Shown here in pieces: positions 43,988 to 53,642 of a stretch of DNA of 64,000 nt; position 1 is the stretch's first letter, and the number at the start of each line of letters is the position of its first letter. Under the pieces are notes generated by a model that was not told where the DNA came from, made no database searches, and worked only from the letters and a program-made list of their open reading frames with translations. Both the position numbers and the translations under genes were made by a program. Origin of the DNA: 55-13 sp037190145 (GTDB lineage: Bacteria > Armatimonadota > Fimbriimonadia > Fimbriimonadales > Fimbriimonadaceae); contig JBBCJU010000013.1 in assembly GCA_037190145.1 (NCBI GenBank), positions 69,674 to 133,673 on the forward strand, given 5' to 3'.

Positions 43988-46150
43988 ATAATCCCAGTCG
44001 ACGTTATGGGTTTCCTTCGCACGCTTCTCAATAAACTCGCGGCGTGGTTCCACCTTATCACCCATTAGCTTCGAGAACATCACTTCAACTTCAGCTTCAA
44101 ACTCTTTATCTAGCTTGACCTGAACCAACTTTCGCTTATCAGGAGCCATTGTTGTTTCCTCAAGGTCCTCAGGATTCATTTCACCCAAACCTTTGAAGCG
44201 AGTAACTTGCAGGTTCTTCTTCCTAAGACCCTTGATGATATCGTCTCGCTCGCCTTCCGTCATTGCATAGTGGCGCTCATTGGTGCCTGCCTTTACAACG
44301 AACAATGGTGGCTGAGCAAGATAGATATGTCCCGCGGCAACAAGTGGTTTCATGTACCGATAGAAGAAGGTCAGCAACAAGGTTCGAATGTGCTCACCAT
44401 CAACATCCGCGTCCGTCATGATAATGACCTTTCCATAGCGGAGTTTAGAAAGATCAAACTCAATCTCTCTTTCCTTATCCTTCTTGCCCTTCTTCGTCGG
44501 CTCCGATAGCTCATAAGCCTTGGGCGCTCCATTTCCGTTACCGTTGGCGGTCATCTCCAGCTCAGGCTGGTCTTCTTCCAGAGACGCTGTGAGGTCAGCA
44601 CGCCCCATGGTCAAGTCAACTCCTACACCTAGAGCGGAGATCAGAGCCTTGATTTCTTCGTTATCAAGCGCCTTGTCAATTCGAGCTCGCTCAACGTTAA
44701 GAATCTTTCCTCTCAAGGGCAAAATCGCCTGAGTTTCTCGATCTCGCGCCTGCTTTGCGGAACCACCCGCTGAGTCACCCTCTACCAGGAACAACTCGCA
44801 ACGCTCCATCTCCTTACTTCGACAATCGCTCAGCTTTCCTGGCAAGCCAAAGCTGTCCATCGCGTTGCCACGTCGAATACTCTCTGCCGCTTTCCGAGCC
44901 GCTTCACGCGCTCTCTGCGCTGTCACGACTTTATCAATGATCCGCTTGGCTAGTTGAGGGTTCTCTTCAAAGAAAGTCATCAAACCATCGCCGACCAGCG
45001 AATTCGTTAAGCCTTGAACCTCTGGAGTCACCAACTTCACCTTGTCTTGTGAGTTATACGAGGGATTCTCTAGGCGTAGCGAAATAACCGCAGTTAGACC
45101 TTCACTGACATCGTCCGATGTGAAATTCGAATCTTTGCCTTCCTTCAAGAAGTTCATCTTCTTGGCATAGGCATTCATGGTTCGGGTTAATGCGGCGTTA
45201 AAACCGGATGCGTGCGTACCGCCATCTGGGTTATGGATATTGTTAGAAAACGCCAGCAACGTAAGAGAGTAACCATCGGTGTACTGCATGGCTACTTCCA
45301 CCTCGGTGCTGTCCTTAATTCTTCGGAACGAAATAACCGGGTGCAATGCATCCTTACTCTCGTTTAAGTCCTCAACCAACTGAGGAATACCTCGCTGATA
45401 GAAGAAGACCTCTGATCGCTCGGAGTCCTGTTCGTCGATGTATTCAAACTTAACCTTGGAGTTCAGATAAGCAAGCTCTCTCATTCGAGTCTTGAAAATA
45501 TGAACGTCGTATTCCGTCTCAGTGAGAACAGATGGGTCAGCAAACCAATGCTGTTTAGTTCCCGAAACTCCAGCTTCTATGGTGCCGACTTCATTAACTT
45601 CCGTTACCGGAATTCCCTTCTCGTATCGCTGGCGATAAACCTTCCCTTCGCGCTTAACGGTTGTCTCCATCCAAGCTGACAGTGCGTTAGTACAGGAAAC
45701 ACCTACGCCATGCAGGCCGCCAGAAGTCTTATATCCGCTACTATCTCCACCAAACTTACCGCCCGCGTGAAGAACAGTCATAACAACCTGTAGCGCGCTG
45801 ACGCCCATCTTCTTATGAGTGTCCACGGGAATACCGCGACCGTTATCTTCAACGCTCACGGAGTTATCTGCATAAAGGGTTACCGTGATGTGGTCGCAGT
45901 GACCCGCCAAAGCTTCATCAACAGAGTTATCGATGACTTCGCGGAACATCTGGTGCAGACCACGCTTGCCATTGTCGCCCACATACATACCAGGGCGCTT
46001 TCGAACCGCTTCCAGACCTTCTAGAACTTGGATCTGATTCGCGTTATAGTCACCCTCAACCTTCCCAACGATTTCATCGATATAGGAAGTCTGATCTTCG
46101 TTGGGCAGTTCGTTGTTTGGATCTTCAGGAAGTGGCGTATTCTCGGGCAT
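43985..46150 (-). CDS. gyrB: DNA gyrase subunit B
   Basis: 721 residues from ATG 46150. The GHKL ATPase (NQIQVLEGLEAVRKRPGMYV, VSVEDNGRGIPV, TSGGLHGVGVSC) is followed by the transducer and TOPRIM domains (LFLVEGDSAGGSAKQ, MTDADVDGEHIRTLLLTF). Between the TOPRIM motifs is a roughly 45-residue Glu/Lys/Asn-Gly-rich low-complexity insertion (about residues 530-570). The frame extends upstream to 46213, but those residues are not conserved. gyrA is not in the window. Confidence 0.94.
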   Translation of the reverse strand: MPENTPLPEDPNNELPNEDQTSYIDEIVGKVEGDYNANQIQVLEGLEAVRKRPGMYVGDNGKRGLHQMFREVIDNSVDEALAGHCDHITVTLYADNSVSVEDNGRGIPVDTHKKMGVSALQVVMTVLHAGGKFGGDSSGYKTSGGLHGVGVSCTNALSAWMETTVKREGKVYRQRYEKGIPVTEVNEVGTIEAGVSGTKQHWFADPSVLTETEYDVHIFKTRMRELAYLNSKVKFEYIDEQDSERSEVFFYQRGIPQLVEDLNESKDALHPVISFRRIKDSTEVEVAMQYTDGYSLTLLAFSNNIHNPDGGTHASGFNAALTRTMNAYAKKMNFLKEGKDSNFTSDDVSEGLTAVISLRLENPSYNSQDKVKLVTPEVQGLTNSLVGDGLMTFFEENPQLAKRIIDKVVTAQRAREAARKAAESIRRGNAMDSFGLPGKLSDCRSKEMERCELFLVEGDSAGGSAKQARDRETQAILPLRGKILNVERARIDKALDNEEIKALISALGVGVDLTMGRADLTASLEEDQPELEMTANGNGNGAPKAYELSEPTKKGKKDKEREIEFDLSKLRYGKVIIMTDADVDGEHIRTLLLTFFYRYMKPLVAAGHIYLAQPPLFVVKAGTNERHYAMTEGERDDIIKGLRKKNLQVTRFKGLGEMNPEDLEETTMAPDKRKLVQVKLDKEFEAEVEVMFSKLMGDKVEPRREFIEKRAKETHNVDWDY

Positions 46151-46309
46151 TCGGGTTAGCTCGCATCCTCCATTCTGGGATGTGCCAGGAGGCTGGGCAC
46201 GACTTGCTGACAAGCCTAATTGAATCTAAATTCTACCTGATTACAGGACGATCTGCCGGGGCCAAATGCACCGGCAATGGTGCACAGACCCCCGGGGCCT
46301 CTTGCCAAA

Positions 46310-47242
46310 CTATTGATTTGTATCGTTCCAGCGGATCTGATCTTCCAAATCGCCTTCTACTTCCACCCGCCCTGCCAAGATGCATCGTCGGATGTGTCCA
46401 CCCACTCGAATATGAGCGCCCGGGAGGATCACTGAGTCCTCAATCACCCCGCAACTCACATGTGACTTTTCGCCGATAACAACTGAGTGGCCAACCGCTC
46501 CAATCACGTGCGCATTGTCTGCAACCACATTTTCTTTTCCGATCAAATGCGCGGTCGTCTCCAAGAAGGAATCCAGAGTTCCGGTATCAAACCATGCTCC
46601 CTCATAGGTTCCAGCTAGTACCGATTCTCCCTTATCAATCAACGTTTGGATTGCGTCGGTGATCTCATACTCGCCCCGGGCACTGGGCTTAAGATCGGGC
46701 AGGACAGACCAAATCTGAGGGCCAAAAAAGTACAAGCCAGCCATGGCGTAATTAGATTCCGGCTCCTTTGGCTTCTCTACGAGCTTGACAATCTGCTCAC
46801 CTTCTAGATTGGCCACCCCAAAGCGAGTAGGGTCATCCACCCACTTCACCAGGTTCAAATTGGCGCAACCTGAGGCCAAAAACCGCTCCGCATAGGGAGT
46901 TAAGGATTCCGAGTACATGGCATCGCCAAGATACAGACAGAAAGAATCGTCGCCCACAAACTCTTTTGCAAATCCTACGGCGTGAGCTAGCCCCTTCGGC
47001 TCTGTTTGCTTAACGTATGAAAGCCGCACACCCAGGCTCGATCCATCGCCCAAGGCTTCCCGCATCTGGTCTTCATTCTCACCTACCACCAAACAGATTT
47101 CGCTGACTCCCATCTCCTTTAGGCGATCAAAAGCGTAGTGCAGAGTTGGTCGATTGGCAATGGGAAGAAGTGGTTTGGCAATGTGTCGAGTAATCGGATA
47201 AAGACGGGTGCCCTTACCCGCCGCGAGAATAACGCCTTTCAT
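46310..47242 (-). CDS. Glucose-1-phosphate nucleotidylyltransferase (RmlA/StrD-like)
   Basis: 310 residues. MKGVILAAGKGTRLYPITR and KPLLPIANRPT give the nucleotide-binding loop, FCLYLGDAMY the metal site and LVEKPKEP the sugar site. The C-terminus has hexapeptide-like repeats (HVIGAVGHSVVIGEKSHV, SCGVIEDSVILPGAHI), as in the long StrD-type dTDP/UDP-glucose enzymes. It provides activated sugar for surface polysaccharide. It lies upstream of gyrB with a 160-bp gap and is divergent from the lipoprotein gene. Confidence 0.9.
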   Translation of the reverse strand: MKGVILAAGKGTRLYPITRHIAKPLLPIANRPTLHYAFDRLKEMGVSEICLVVGENEDQMREALGDGSSLGVRLSYVKQTEPKGLAHAVGFAKEFVGDDSFCLYLGDAMYSESLTPYAERFLASGCANLNLVKWVDDPTRFGVANLEGEQIVKLVEKPKEPESNYAMAGLYFFGPQIWSVLPDLKPSARGEYEITDAIQTLIDKGESVLAGTYEGAWFDTGTLDSFLETTAHLIGKENVVADNAHVIGAVGHSVVIGEKSHVSCGVIEDSVILPGAHIRVGGHIRRCILAGRVEVEGDLEDQIRWNDTNQ

Positions 47243-47274
47243 CGTTTCCGAGTTTACGGTACATTGATTGCGAA

Positions 47275-48513
47275 ATGCCGCGTTGCGGAAACCATGGATG
47301 GTTGCCTTTCGCCGGTCTAGCGATTTTGCTTACCGGATGCTCTGCCCCGCCCCCTCCCCAGTTTGAGGTTTGGGCACCGCAAGAAGCCGCCTATACCCCC
47401 TCACCAAACTCGGGGAACGCCTATGATGGCTATGTAGTCGCCGCTCGGGAGGCTGAATCCTTGGCTGGAGAATTATCGGCTTATGTTTCCTTCGCCGGGA
47501 AGCATAAGTCATCCTTGATGAAAAGGATTGCCCCAGCCGTTCAAAAAATGCGAAAGGCAGCAGACCTTTCCTGTGATGTGCGCTTTGTCACACCCACACC
47601 CTTCGCTCCTGCCCCCAATCACAGTGGATGGAGACTGATTCGTTACAGCTTGATTTGGCAGCTTGAAGAAGCCGTTGCAAAAGGGGATTTTGATTCTGCG
47701 ATTGGTTTGGTGGTAGTCGCCACAAAGATTGGTTTTGACCTGACCGGGGGTGCCGCCGCAGATGCGGATCTTGGTCTGCAATATGTAGATGAAGCGCGAC
47801 GCACCATTGCTCCCTATATCCAAGATTTAAGTCAGGTTCAGCTTTCCCGCCTTACGACAGGGCTCAAAAAAGCTCTAGGGGCTCTCCCAACTTTTGATCG
47901 GATCGCTCAGAACGAAGGAAAGAACTATCGTCGTGCCATCCAATGGGTACAAGACAACTATCAAGGAAACAAGTTTGAAGAGATCGATTCAGTCTTAGGA
48001 ACGTCGGTCCGTGATGCAGTGACTTACTTGAAGCAGGTAAAAAAAGACGATACGCAAAAGCGTCCGGCATACTTCCAAGGATTCGCTGACGAAGCAGAGC
48101 AAGTGGTTGACTGGCAGACCGCCCAAGCCGCCTTGGCCGTGGTCAAACGAAAAGCGGACAAAGAAATGCCATTAGCTAAAGAACGGCCTTGGCGAAGATT
48201 TTCGGCTTCCCTTTTCACAACCTTGAGACCCATCCTTAGCCGGTACGATGCCACCCTAGCCAGAACCCGGCTTTTGATCTTAACCGGAGAAATTCATAGG
48301 CAGATAAAGGCCGCACGCAAAGCCCCTAGCTCTCTTTCGGCCTTTAGCCAAGACCTCACAATCGATCCATACAGTGGGCAGCTGTTCAAATACCGGGCAA
48401 ACAACATGGAATTCTTCATCTACAGCGTAGGAAGCAACTTCCAAGATGATCAAGCCAGCACCGATTCCACATATTCTGTTCCTGACTTAACTCTCGAAAC
48501 GTCCCGGCGTTAA
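47275..48513 (+). CDS. Lipoprotein of unknown function
   Basis: 412 residues. The lipobox LLTGC at about 18-22 follows a short signal, so it is an Lgt substrate. A Pro-rich linker (APPPPQFEV) precedes a mostly helical body. The final part (TIDPYSGQLFKYR, FFIYSVGSNFQDD) resembles the C-terminal motif of pseudopilin-associated proteins in planctomycete-like genomes. The body has no recognised domain. It diverges from the nucleotidylyltransferase with a 32-bp gap. Confidence 0.75.
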   Translation: MPRCGNHGWLPFAGLAILLTGCSAPPPPQFEVWAPQEAAYTPSPNSGNAYDGYVVAAREAESLAGELSAYVSFAGKHKSSLMKRIAPAVQKMRKAADLSCDVRFVTPTPFAPAPNHSGWRLIRYSLIWQLEEAVAKGDFDSAIGLVVVATKIGFDLTGGAAADADLGLQYVDEARRTIAPYIQDLSQVQLSRLTTGLKKALGALPTFDRIAQNEGKNYRRAIQWVQDNYQGNKFEEIDSVLGTSVRDAVTYLKQVKKDDTQKRPAYFQGFADEAEQVVDWQTAQAALAVVKRKADKEMPLAKERPWRRFSASLFTTLRPILSRYDATLARTRLLILTGEIHRQIKAARKAPSSLSAFSQDLTIDPYSGQLFKYRANNMEFFIYSVGSNFQDDQASTDSTYSVPDLTLETSRR

Positions 48514-48601
48514 CCCCTGAACCCCAAAAACGTCGTCCATAAAGAACGGATTTGGGCGGCTGGGTTCATCCCCGTTCACCAGTTCAGCCCGGTCCGTTAT
48601 C

Positions 48602-49036
48602 TCAGACTCCAATAAACTTGGCTCGATCTTCTTTTGAAGGGATTCGACAAGAGTCACGCTTGCCAAAAATCCGGTACCGCATCTTAGCCACTAGGTCATA
48701 TCCAAGATCCCTTACAAACCGTGGCAAAACTCCAACCAAGGTTGCCCAAAACCTCACACCGCCATCCAAGTTCTTGCCGATTTTTACTGCGGCGCTCGAC
48801 TTCTGTAGAACCTGCTCTGTGGGTAAACCTTGGTCTACAAGCAAGTAAAGGGTGTTTAACTCTTTTGGATCTCTACCATGCTTCGGCAAAATCTGCTCCG
48901 CAAGATCGCTTTGAAGCGGAGCAAACTGGAACCGGTTGCGCCCGCGATCTCGATCCAAAACAAATTGAACCGTGTGGTCGCAAAATCCACAAAGCCCGTC
49001 GTAAAACACGATCATCGGAGTGGTTGCCGGTTTCAC
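48602..49036 (-). CDS. DCC-family (DUF393) thiol-disulfide oxidoreductase-like protein
   Basis: 144 residues. VFYDGLCGFCDHTVQFVLDR contains the DxxCxxC signature of the DCC family, a thioredoxin-fold offshoot. FQFAPLQSDLA is the second conserved segment. Its redox role is inferred from the CGFC pair. It is transcribed alone, converging with the lipoprotein gene and divergent from argH. Confidence 0.88.
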   Translation of the reverse strand: MKPATTPMIVFYDGLCGFCDHTVQFVLDRDRGRNRFQFAPLQSDLAEQILPKHGRDPKELNTLYLLVDQGLPTEQVLQKSSAAVKIGKNLDGGVRFWATLVGVLPRFVRDLGYDLVAKMRYRIFGKRDSCRIPSKEDRAKFIGV

Positions 49037-49186
49037 CTTGGTTCTTCCTACGTTGATATTATGGGTTTATCTGAGCCAAAGCCCCTAGTCCCATTTGTAA
49101 AGCACTGGCACATTCTCTATATTCAGTAGCACCTAAAACCTAAAACCCTCAACCTAACACCGCGAATGGGTTATGCTTTCAGGCCG

Positions 49187-50575
49187 ATGAGGAAGCTCTG
49201 GGGTGGCGCATTTGCCGAAGATTCGAACGCACTGGTGAATCGATTTGGACAATCGATTCATACCGACCTTAATTTCTGGCAAGAAGACCTGATTGGGTCT
49301 GTCGCTCATGCTCGAATGCTCGGCGCAGTTGGAATCATTACGCCCGAGGAATCCGCAACCCTCATCCGCGGCCTAGAGAAAATTCACGATGAAGGCCCTG
49401 AAGCCCTTCCTCAAGATGTAGAAGACATCCACACCGCCATTGAAGTGAAGCTAGGCGAGATCGTGGGAGATGTAGCGGGCAAGCTACATACGGCTCGCAG
49501 TCGAAACGACCAAGTCGCCACGGATACGCGCCTTTATCTCCACAACGAGTTGATCGAACTCTTCGACCTCCTCAAGAAGTTGCAGGGGCTTCTCCTTAAG
49601 CAAGGCTCGAAGTATCGAGACGCATTGATGCCGGGGTGGACGCACCAACAACGTGCTCAACCCATCACCCTTGGTTTCCACCTGATGGCGCACTTCTGGG
49701 CAATCCAGCGGCATGGTTGGCGAGCTGAACGTTTGTTTGAGCTTGCAAACTATTCGCCACTGGGATCAGCCGCGCTTGCCGGAACGAGTTTCCCAATTGA
49801 CCGAGAAATGACTTCCCAGGAACTCGGATTTCTTGGCCCAATTCCGAACGCACTGGATGCCACAAGTGACCGTTCTTACATTCTGGATGCGCTCCACATC
49901 TGCGCTGGGCTTATGGTCGACCTCAGCCGAATCAGTCAAGAACTTGTTCTTTGGTCCGGACGCGAGTTTGGATTCGTGTCTCTATCAGACTCGATGACGA
50001 CCGGCTCATCTATCATGCCGCAAAAGCGCAATCCAGATATGGCCGAACTTATCCGCGGACGTGCGGGGCGAGTTATCGCAAACTGGGTGACTCTGGCAAC
50101 CACCATGAAAGCTTTACCTCTGGGCTATAACCGAGACACCCAGGATGATAAGCCTCCCCTGTTTGACTCGATGGGCAAGGTTAAAGATGCAATCCAACTT
50201 GTACACCTGATGATTGAATCCGCGACTTGGAACCTCGATCGAATGCGAGATGCGGTTTACGGAGACTTTTCTACCGCCACTGATCTGGCTGACTTCTTGG
50301 CTTCGATAGGGATGCCCTTCCGGCAAGCTCATGAAGTCGTTGGGAAGGTAGTCCGAGGATGCTTGGCCAAGAATTGGGTGCTGGAAGATTTGGACGAAGC
50401 AAAGCTACAGGAGATTTGTCCAGAGGTTCCAGCCTCTGCTCTTTCGGTTCTGAAAGCGGAAGGGAGTGTGAAGCGACGTAATTCTCTCGGGGCACCGGGC
50501 CCAGAGGCAATGGAAAAGCAATTGGGACATGCCCAATGGATTCTAGAATGCGAAGGCTTCCCTAAGATCGCGTAA
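49187..50575 (+). CDS. argH: Argininosuccinate lyase
   Basis: 462 residues from ATG 49187; the open frame runs back to 49166 without homology. KLWGGAFAEDSN and DVEDIHTAIEVKL are N-terminal signatures. TARSRNDQVATD and SSIMPQKRNPDMAEL (fumarase-superfamily signature with the mobile catalytic loop) are diagnostic. It releases arginine and fumarate in the last arginine step. Confidence 0.95.
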   Translation: MRKLWGGAFAEDSNALVNRFGQSIHTDLNFWQEDLIGSVAHARMLGAVGIITPEESATLIRGLEKIHDEGPEALPQDVEDIHTAIEVKLGEIVGDVAGKLHTARSRNDQVATDTRLYLHNELIELFDLLKKLQGLLLKQGSKYRDALMPGWTHQQRAQPITLGFHLMAHFWAIQRHGWRAERLFELANYSPLGSAALAGTSFPIDREMTSQELGFLGPIPNALDATSDRSYILDALHICAGLMVDLSRISQELVLWSGREFGFVSLSDSMTTGSSIMPQKRNPDMAELIRGRAGRVIANWVTLATTMKALPLGYNRDTQDDKPPLFDSMGKVKDAIQLVHLMIESATWNLDRMRDAVYGDFSTATDLADFLASIGMPFRQAHEVVGKVVRGCLAKNWVLEDLDEAKLQEICPEVPASALSVLKAEGSVKRRNSLGAPGPEAMEKQLGHAQWILECEGFPKIA

Positions 50576-50592
50576 CCATCTAGAATGAATTC

Positions 50593-51141
50593 ATGACAAA
50601 CGTCAACGCAGAGATATCTAGTTTGACCCGAGAACTGGAAAGCCTAAAGAAGAGGATCGCAGAACTAAGGCGCCAAACCACGGAGCCCGTTAAAAACTAT
50701 GTTCTGGACTCCATGGAAGGTCCAAAATCTCTGTCTGACTTCTTCGGCGATAAAGATGAGCTCGTCGTCGTTCACAACATGGGACAAGCCTGTAACTACT
50801 GCTCCCTATGGGCGGATGGATTAACAGGGTTTACCAAGCACATCCAGACTCGTGCCGGATTTGTTCTCGTAAGTGCGGATCCGATTGAGCGACTCTCCTT
50901 GACGGCTGACAGACGCGGGTGGAATTTTCCAATCGCTAGTAACGGTGAAAGCGGCTTCGCAGTCGATATGGGTTTTGAAGGGGCTGATGGGCCAGGGCCA
51001 GGCATCTCCGCATTTACTCGGCGAGATGGGCAGATTTATCGTCACGGCTGGTCGGAGCTCGGTCCCGGCGATGAGTTTTGCTCCATCTGGGGCATTTGGG
51101 ATCTGTTTCCAACCGGAGATGCGGGCTGGGAACCTAAGTAG
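50593..51141 (+). CDS. DUF899-family thioredoxin-like protein
   Basis: 182 residues. A short coiled coil (about 5-28) precedes a thioredoxin-like fold with LVVVHNMGQACNYCSLWADG, carrying the CxxC-like ACNYC, and VLVSADPIERL. The C-terminus (FCSIWGIWDLFPTGDAGW) is typical of DUF899. The exact role is unknown, possibly a peroxidatic or thiol-handling protein. It lies 17 bp after argH. Confidence 0.85.
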   Translation: MTNVNAEISSLTRELESLKKRIAELRRQTTEPVKNYVLDSMEGPKSLSDFFGDKDELVVVHNMGQACNYCSLWADGLTGFTKHIQTRAGFVLVSADPIERLSLTADRRGWNFPIASNGESGFAVDMGFEGADGPGPGISAFTRRDGQIYRHGWSELGPGDEFCSIWGIWDLFPTGDAGWEPK

Positions 51142-51153
51142 AACCATCCGCCC

Positions 51154-52101
51154 ATGTCGATAGAAATCGCTCCTTGTGCGTTTCACCGCCATCCAGTGGA
51201 AGTCTTGCGGGCAACGATGCCCCGGGAGGCGATCGGAAAAGTTAAATTTGCGCGCCAAGTGTTACTGGATCCCAATTTTCGTCCCGAAGGTTCTCTCTTA
51301 GCCAAGCAGAATGGAGTTCCTGTTGGCTACATCCTAGCGATGACAAGACAGACTCCTTTGGAGAATGCACCAGACGACTCTGACCGCGGCTACATCACCC
51401 TATTCGGTGTCGTGCCTTCTGCACAAGGTAGAGGTGTTGGGCAGAAACTGTTAGCTGCCGCGGAACAATACTTGATCAACCAAGGCAAGCGTCAGATCTC
51501 GATTTCAGCTTATGCTCCCGGCTATTTCATTCCAGGAGTAGATATTGGAGCCTATGAATCTGGACTTCATTTCTTGCTGAAACGAGGCTACACCGAAGTG
51601 TATCGTCCCATTTCGATGGAAGCTTCACTTTGGGATACTCAGACTCCCCAGTGGGTGATGGATCGAGAGGCGCTACATCGTTCCGAAGGTATCGCTTACT
51701 CAGACTTTACCCAGGCTCTGATCCATCCTCTCATTACATTTGCACAAAGAGAGTTTGCTGGAGATTGGGTTCGGGTCGCCCGACAAACGGCTCTGAAGAT
51801 TCTCGATGGGGACAGTCCGGCTCGATTGCAGATCGCTCTTGATAATCAAACATCGGAGCCAAGGGTCGTTGGCTATGCGCATCATGAAGGAGAACGATTT
51901 GGACCCATCGGGGTGGATTCTCAGTACCGAGGGCGAGGCATTGGTCAGGTTCTGATGTACCGGACACTGAAGGCTCAACGTGAATCCGGTCTTCGCACTG
52001 CGTGGTTTCTATGGTCCGATGACAAAACAGCGGACCGGCTCTACAATGAAGCCGGATTCAAAATCGCTCGTCGATTCGCGCTTTTGCGCAAAGAAATCTA
52101 A
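51154..52101 (+). CDS. Protein with two tandem GNAT acetyltransferase domains
   Basis: 315 residues. The first GNAT (FGVVPSAQGRGVGQKLLAAA, about 85-105) carries the acetyl-CoA loop. The second (GPIGVDSQYRGRGIGQVLMY, about 250-270) repeats it. Tandem GNATs occur in mycothiol-synthase-like and antibiotic-modifying enzymes. Next to a PIG-L protein, a thiol-cofactor or sugar-amine pathway is conceivable but unproven. Confidence 0.87.
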   Translation: MSIEIAPCAFHRHPVEVLRATMPREAIGKVKFARQVLLDPNFRPEGSLLAKQNGVPVGYILAMTRQTPLENAPDDSDRGYITLFGVVPSAQGRGVGQKLLAAAEQYLINQGKRQISISAYAPGYFIPGVDIGAYESGLHFLLKRGYTEVYRPISMEASLWDTQTPQWVMDREALHRSEGIAYSDFTQALIHPLITFAQREFAGDWVRVARQTALKILDGDSPARLQIALDNQTSEPRVVGYAHHEGERFGPIGVDSQYRGRGIGQVLMYRTLKAQRESGLRTAWFLWSDDKTADRLYNEAGFKIARRFALLRKEI

Positions 52102-52122
52102 GTTCATTCCGTCCTACACCTT

Positions 52123-52821
52123 ATGTCTGTTGACATCTTGGCTATCGGTGCCCACATGGGTGATGAAATTGCATGGGGGATTGCCCTTGCCGCCCAAAAG
52201 CGACAAGGAGCTTCCATCGGCATGCTCCATCTGACGCCCGGTGAGAAGGGACATAAAACAATGTCTCCTGCCGACTATGCTCGCCAAAAGCATGAAGAGG
52301 CGCCGCAGTGTGCGGAGATATTAGGGGCCAAGCTTTGGACCCTTGACTACAAAGATGGGGAGCTACCCGTCAATGATGAAGTCAAGTTTCAGATTTGCGA
52401 TGTCATCCGAGAAGCCAAACCGAAGCTAATCATCACTCATTGGTCCGGGAGTATGCACAAGGACCATACAGCGGCGGCTGAGAATCTGCCCGATGCGATC
52501 TTTTATGCTGCATTGCCTGCTTTTGCCCGATCCCTGCCGAACCATGCCTGCTACCGCTACCTTCACGGTGAGAATTGGGAAGACCAAAGAGGATACGTTC
52601 CTGAAACCTTCTTAGAGGTCACTGCGGAAGACTTAGAAACATACGAGCGTGCGATGCTCTGCTATGAATTATTCCGAGGCGGAATATCCACATTTCCCTA
52701 CTTGGAATACTACAAGTCCTTGGCCCGGACACGAGGCTGTGAAATTGGTGCTCAATACGCAGTCACCTTTGCGGTGCCTCCAGAACAACGTCGCCGGCGA
52801 ACCAAGTCTTTGCTTGGCTAA
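52123..52821 (+). CDS. PIG-L-family deacetylase with variant metal motif
   Basis: 232 residues. The family opening AIGAHPDDxE is here AIGAHMGDEIAWG. The zinc-ligand His and second Asp are kept, but the first Asp, usually the catalytic base, is Gly. IITHWSGSMHKDHTAA supplies the distal zinc His. It may deacetylate an N-acetyl-glucosamine derivative or have altered chemistry. It lies 21 bp after the tandem GNAT gene, like MshB-MshD type pairings. Confidence 0.82.
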   Translation: MSVDILAIGAHMGDEIAWGIALAAQKRQGASIGMLHLTPGEKGHKTMSPADYARQKHEEAPQCAEILGAKLWTLDYKDGELPVNDEVKFQICDVIREAKPKLIITHWSGSMHKDHTAAAENLPDAIFYAALPAFARSLPNHACYRYLHGENWEDQRGYVPETFLEVTAEDLETYERAMLCYELFRGGISTFPYLEYYKSLARTRGCEIGAQYAVTFAVPPEQRRRRTKSLLG

Positions 52822-52829
52822 CGAGACAC

Positions 52830-52861
52830 CACCCAACCGACTGTTCAGGTTCGGTTGGGTG
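52830..52861. terminator. Bidirectional hairpin between the PIG-L and GDPD genes
   Basis: An 11-bp perfect stem (CACCCAACCGA and its complement) with a 10-nt loop lies between two convergent stops. ACTAAAAATT follows on the plus side, without a clean T-tract. Confidence 0.7.
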
Positions 52862-52869
52862 ACTAAAAA

Positions 52870-53637
52870 TTACAGACCGAGTTGCGCTCGCACATCCCGG
52901 GGATGATCCGTGATGATAAAGTTCACTTTGAGTGATTTCAGTCTGTCCACTTCGGGTCCCGGAGGAACGGTCCACACGAAAACTGGAACCTTGCGCTCAT
53001 GGGCCGCTTTTACAAGCTCCGGAGTGACATTCGAGAAATGAAATCCGACCCCATTAGAGCCAAGCTCTTTCGCTCGGTCTAGAGTTGGAATATAGTCCGC
53101 AGGTGTCAGCCTCTTACCGACCAACCAAACAGAGAAGTAACGGGAATCCAGCTTTTCCGTTTCCTGGATATGCTTTTCTCCGAATGAAAAAATGATGGAC
53201 TGATCCAGCATTTTCTCACGATTGAGAAGATCAAGCATCGGCTTTTCAATGCCTTCGCCGCCCTTAACCTCTACAACCAGCACAATCCGATCTTTCGTGA
53301 CCTTTACAAGATCCGCGAGGTTAGGAATGCCCGCCGCTTTCATGGTTGCCCATGGCGTTTTGGCCACTTCACCCTTCAGGCCGGTGGTTCTATCCAAAGT
53401 CTTATCGTGCATCACCACCATCTCGCCATCTTGGCTAAGGTGAATATCACACTCTGTTGCCACCGCTTTGCAAGCAATAGCTTCTTCAAAGCTAGGAAGC
53501 GTGTTCTCAGGTTTGTAAGCCGCTGCGCCTCGGTGTCCGATGACCAGAGTCTTCTTCCAAGACTCAGCGACTATTGATTGGGTACTGGGTTTGGCAGAAG
53601 CCATCATGGCGATGGCTCCCAGCATACATAGGCTCAT
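52870..53637 (-). CDS. Secreted glycerophosphodiester phosphodiesterase
   Basis: 255 residues with a signal peptide (LCMLGAIAMMASA). VIGHRGAAAYKPENTLPSFE and ATECDIHLSQDGEMVVMHD hold the catalytic His pair and metal ligands of GDPD enzymes. It hydrolyses glycerophosphodiesters to glycerol-3-phosphate in the periplasm. It lies 5 bp after the prepilin gene on the same strand. Confidence 0.92.
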   Translation of the reverse strand: MSLCMLGAIAMMASAKPSTQSIVAESWKKTLVIGHRGAAAYKPENTLPSFEEAIACKAVATECDIHLSQDGEMVVMHDKTLDRTTGLKGEVAKTPWATMKAAGIPNLADLVKVTKDRIVLVVEVKGGEGIEKPMLDLLNREKMLDQSIIFSFGEKHIQETEKLDSRYFSVWLVGKRLTPADYIPTLDRAKELGSNGVGFHFSNVTPELVKAAHERKVPVFVWTVPPGPEVDRLKSLKVNFIITDHPRDVRAQLGL

Positions 53638-53642
53638 AGTTC

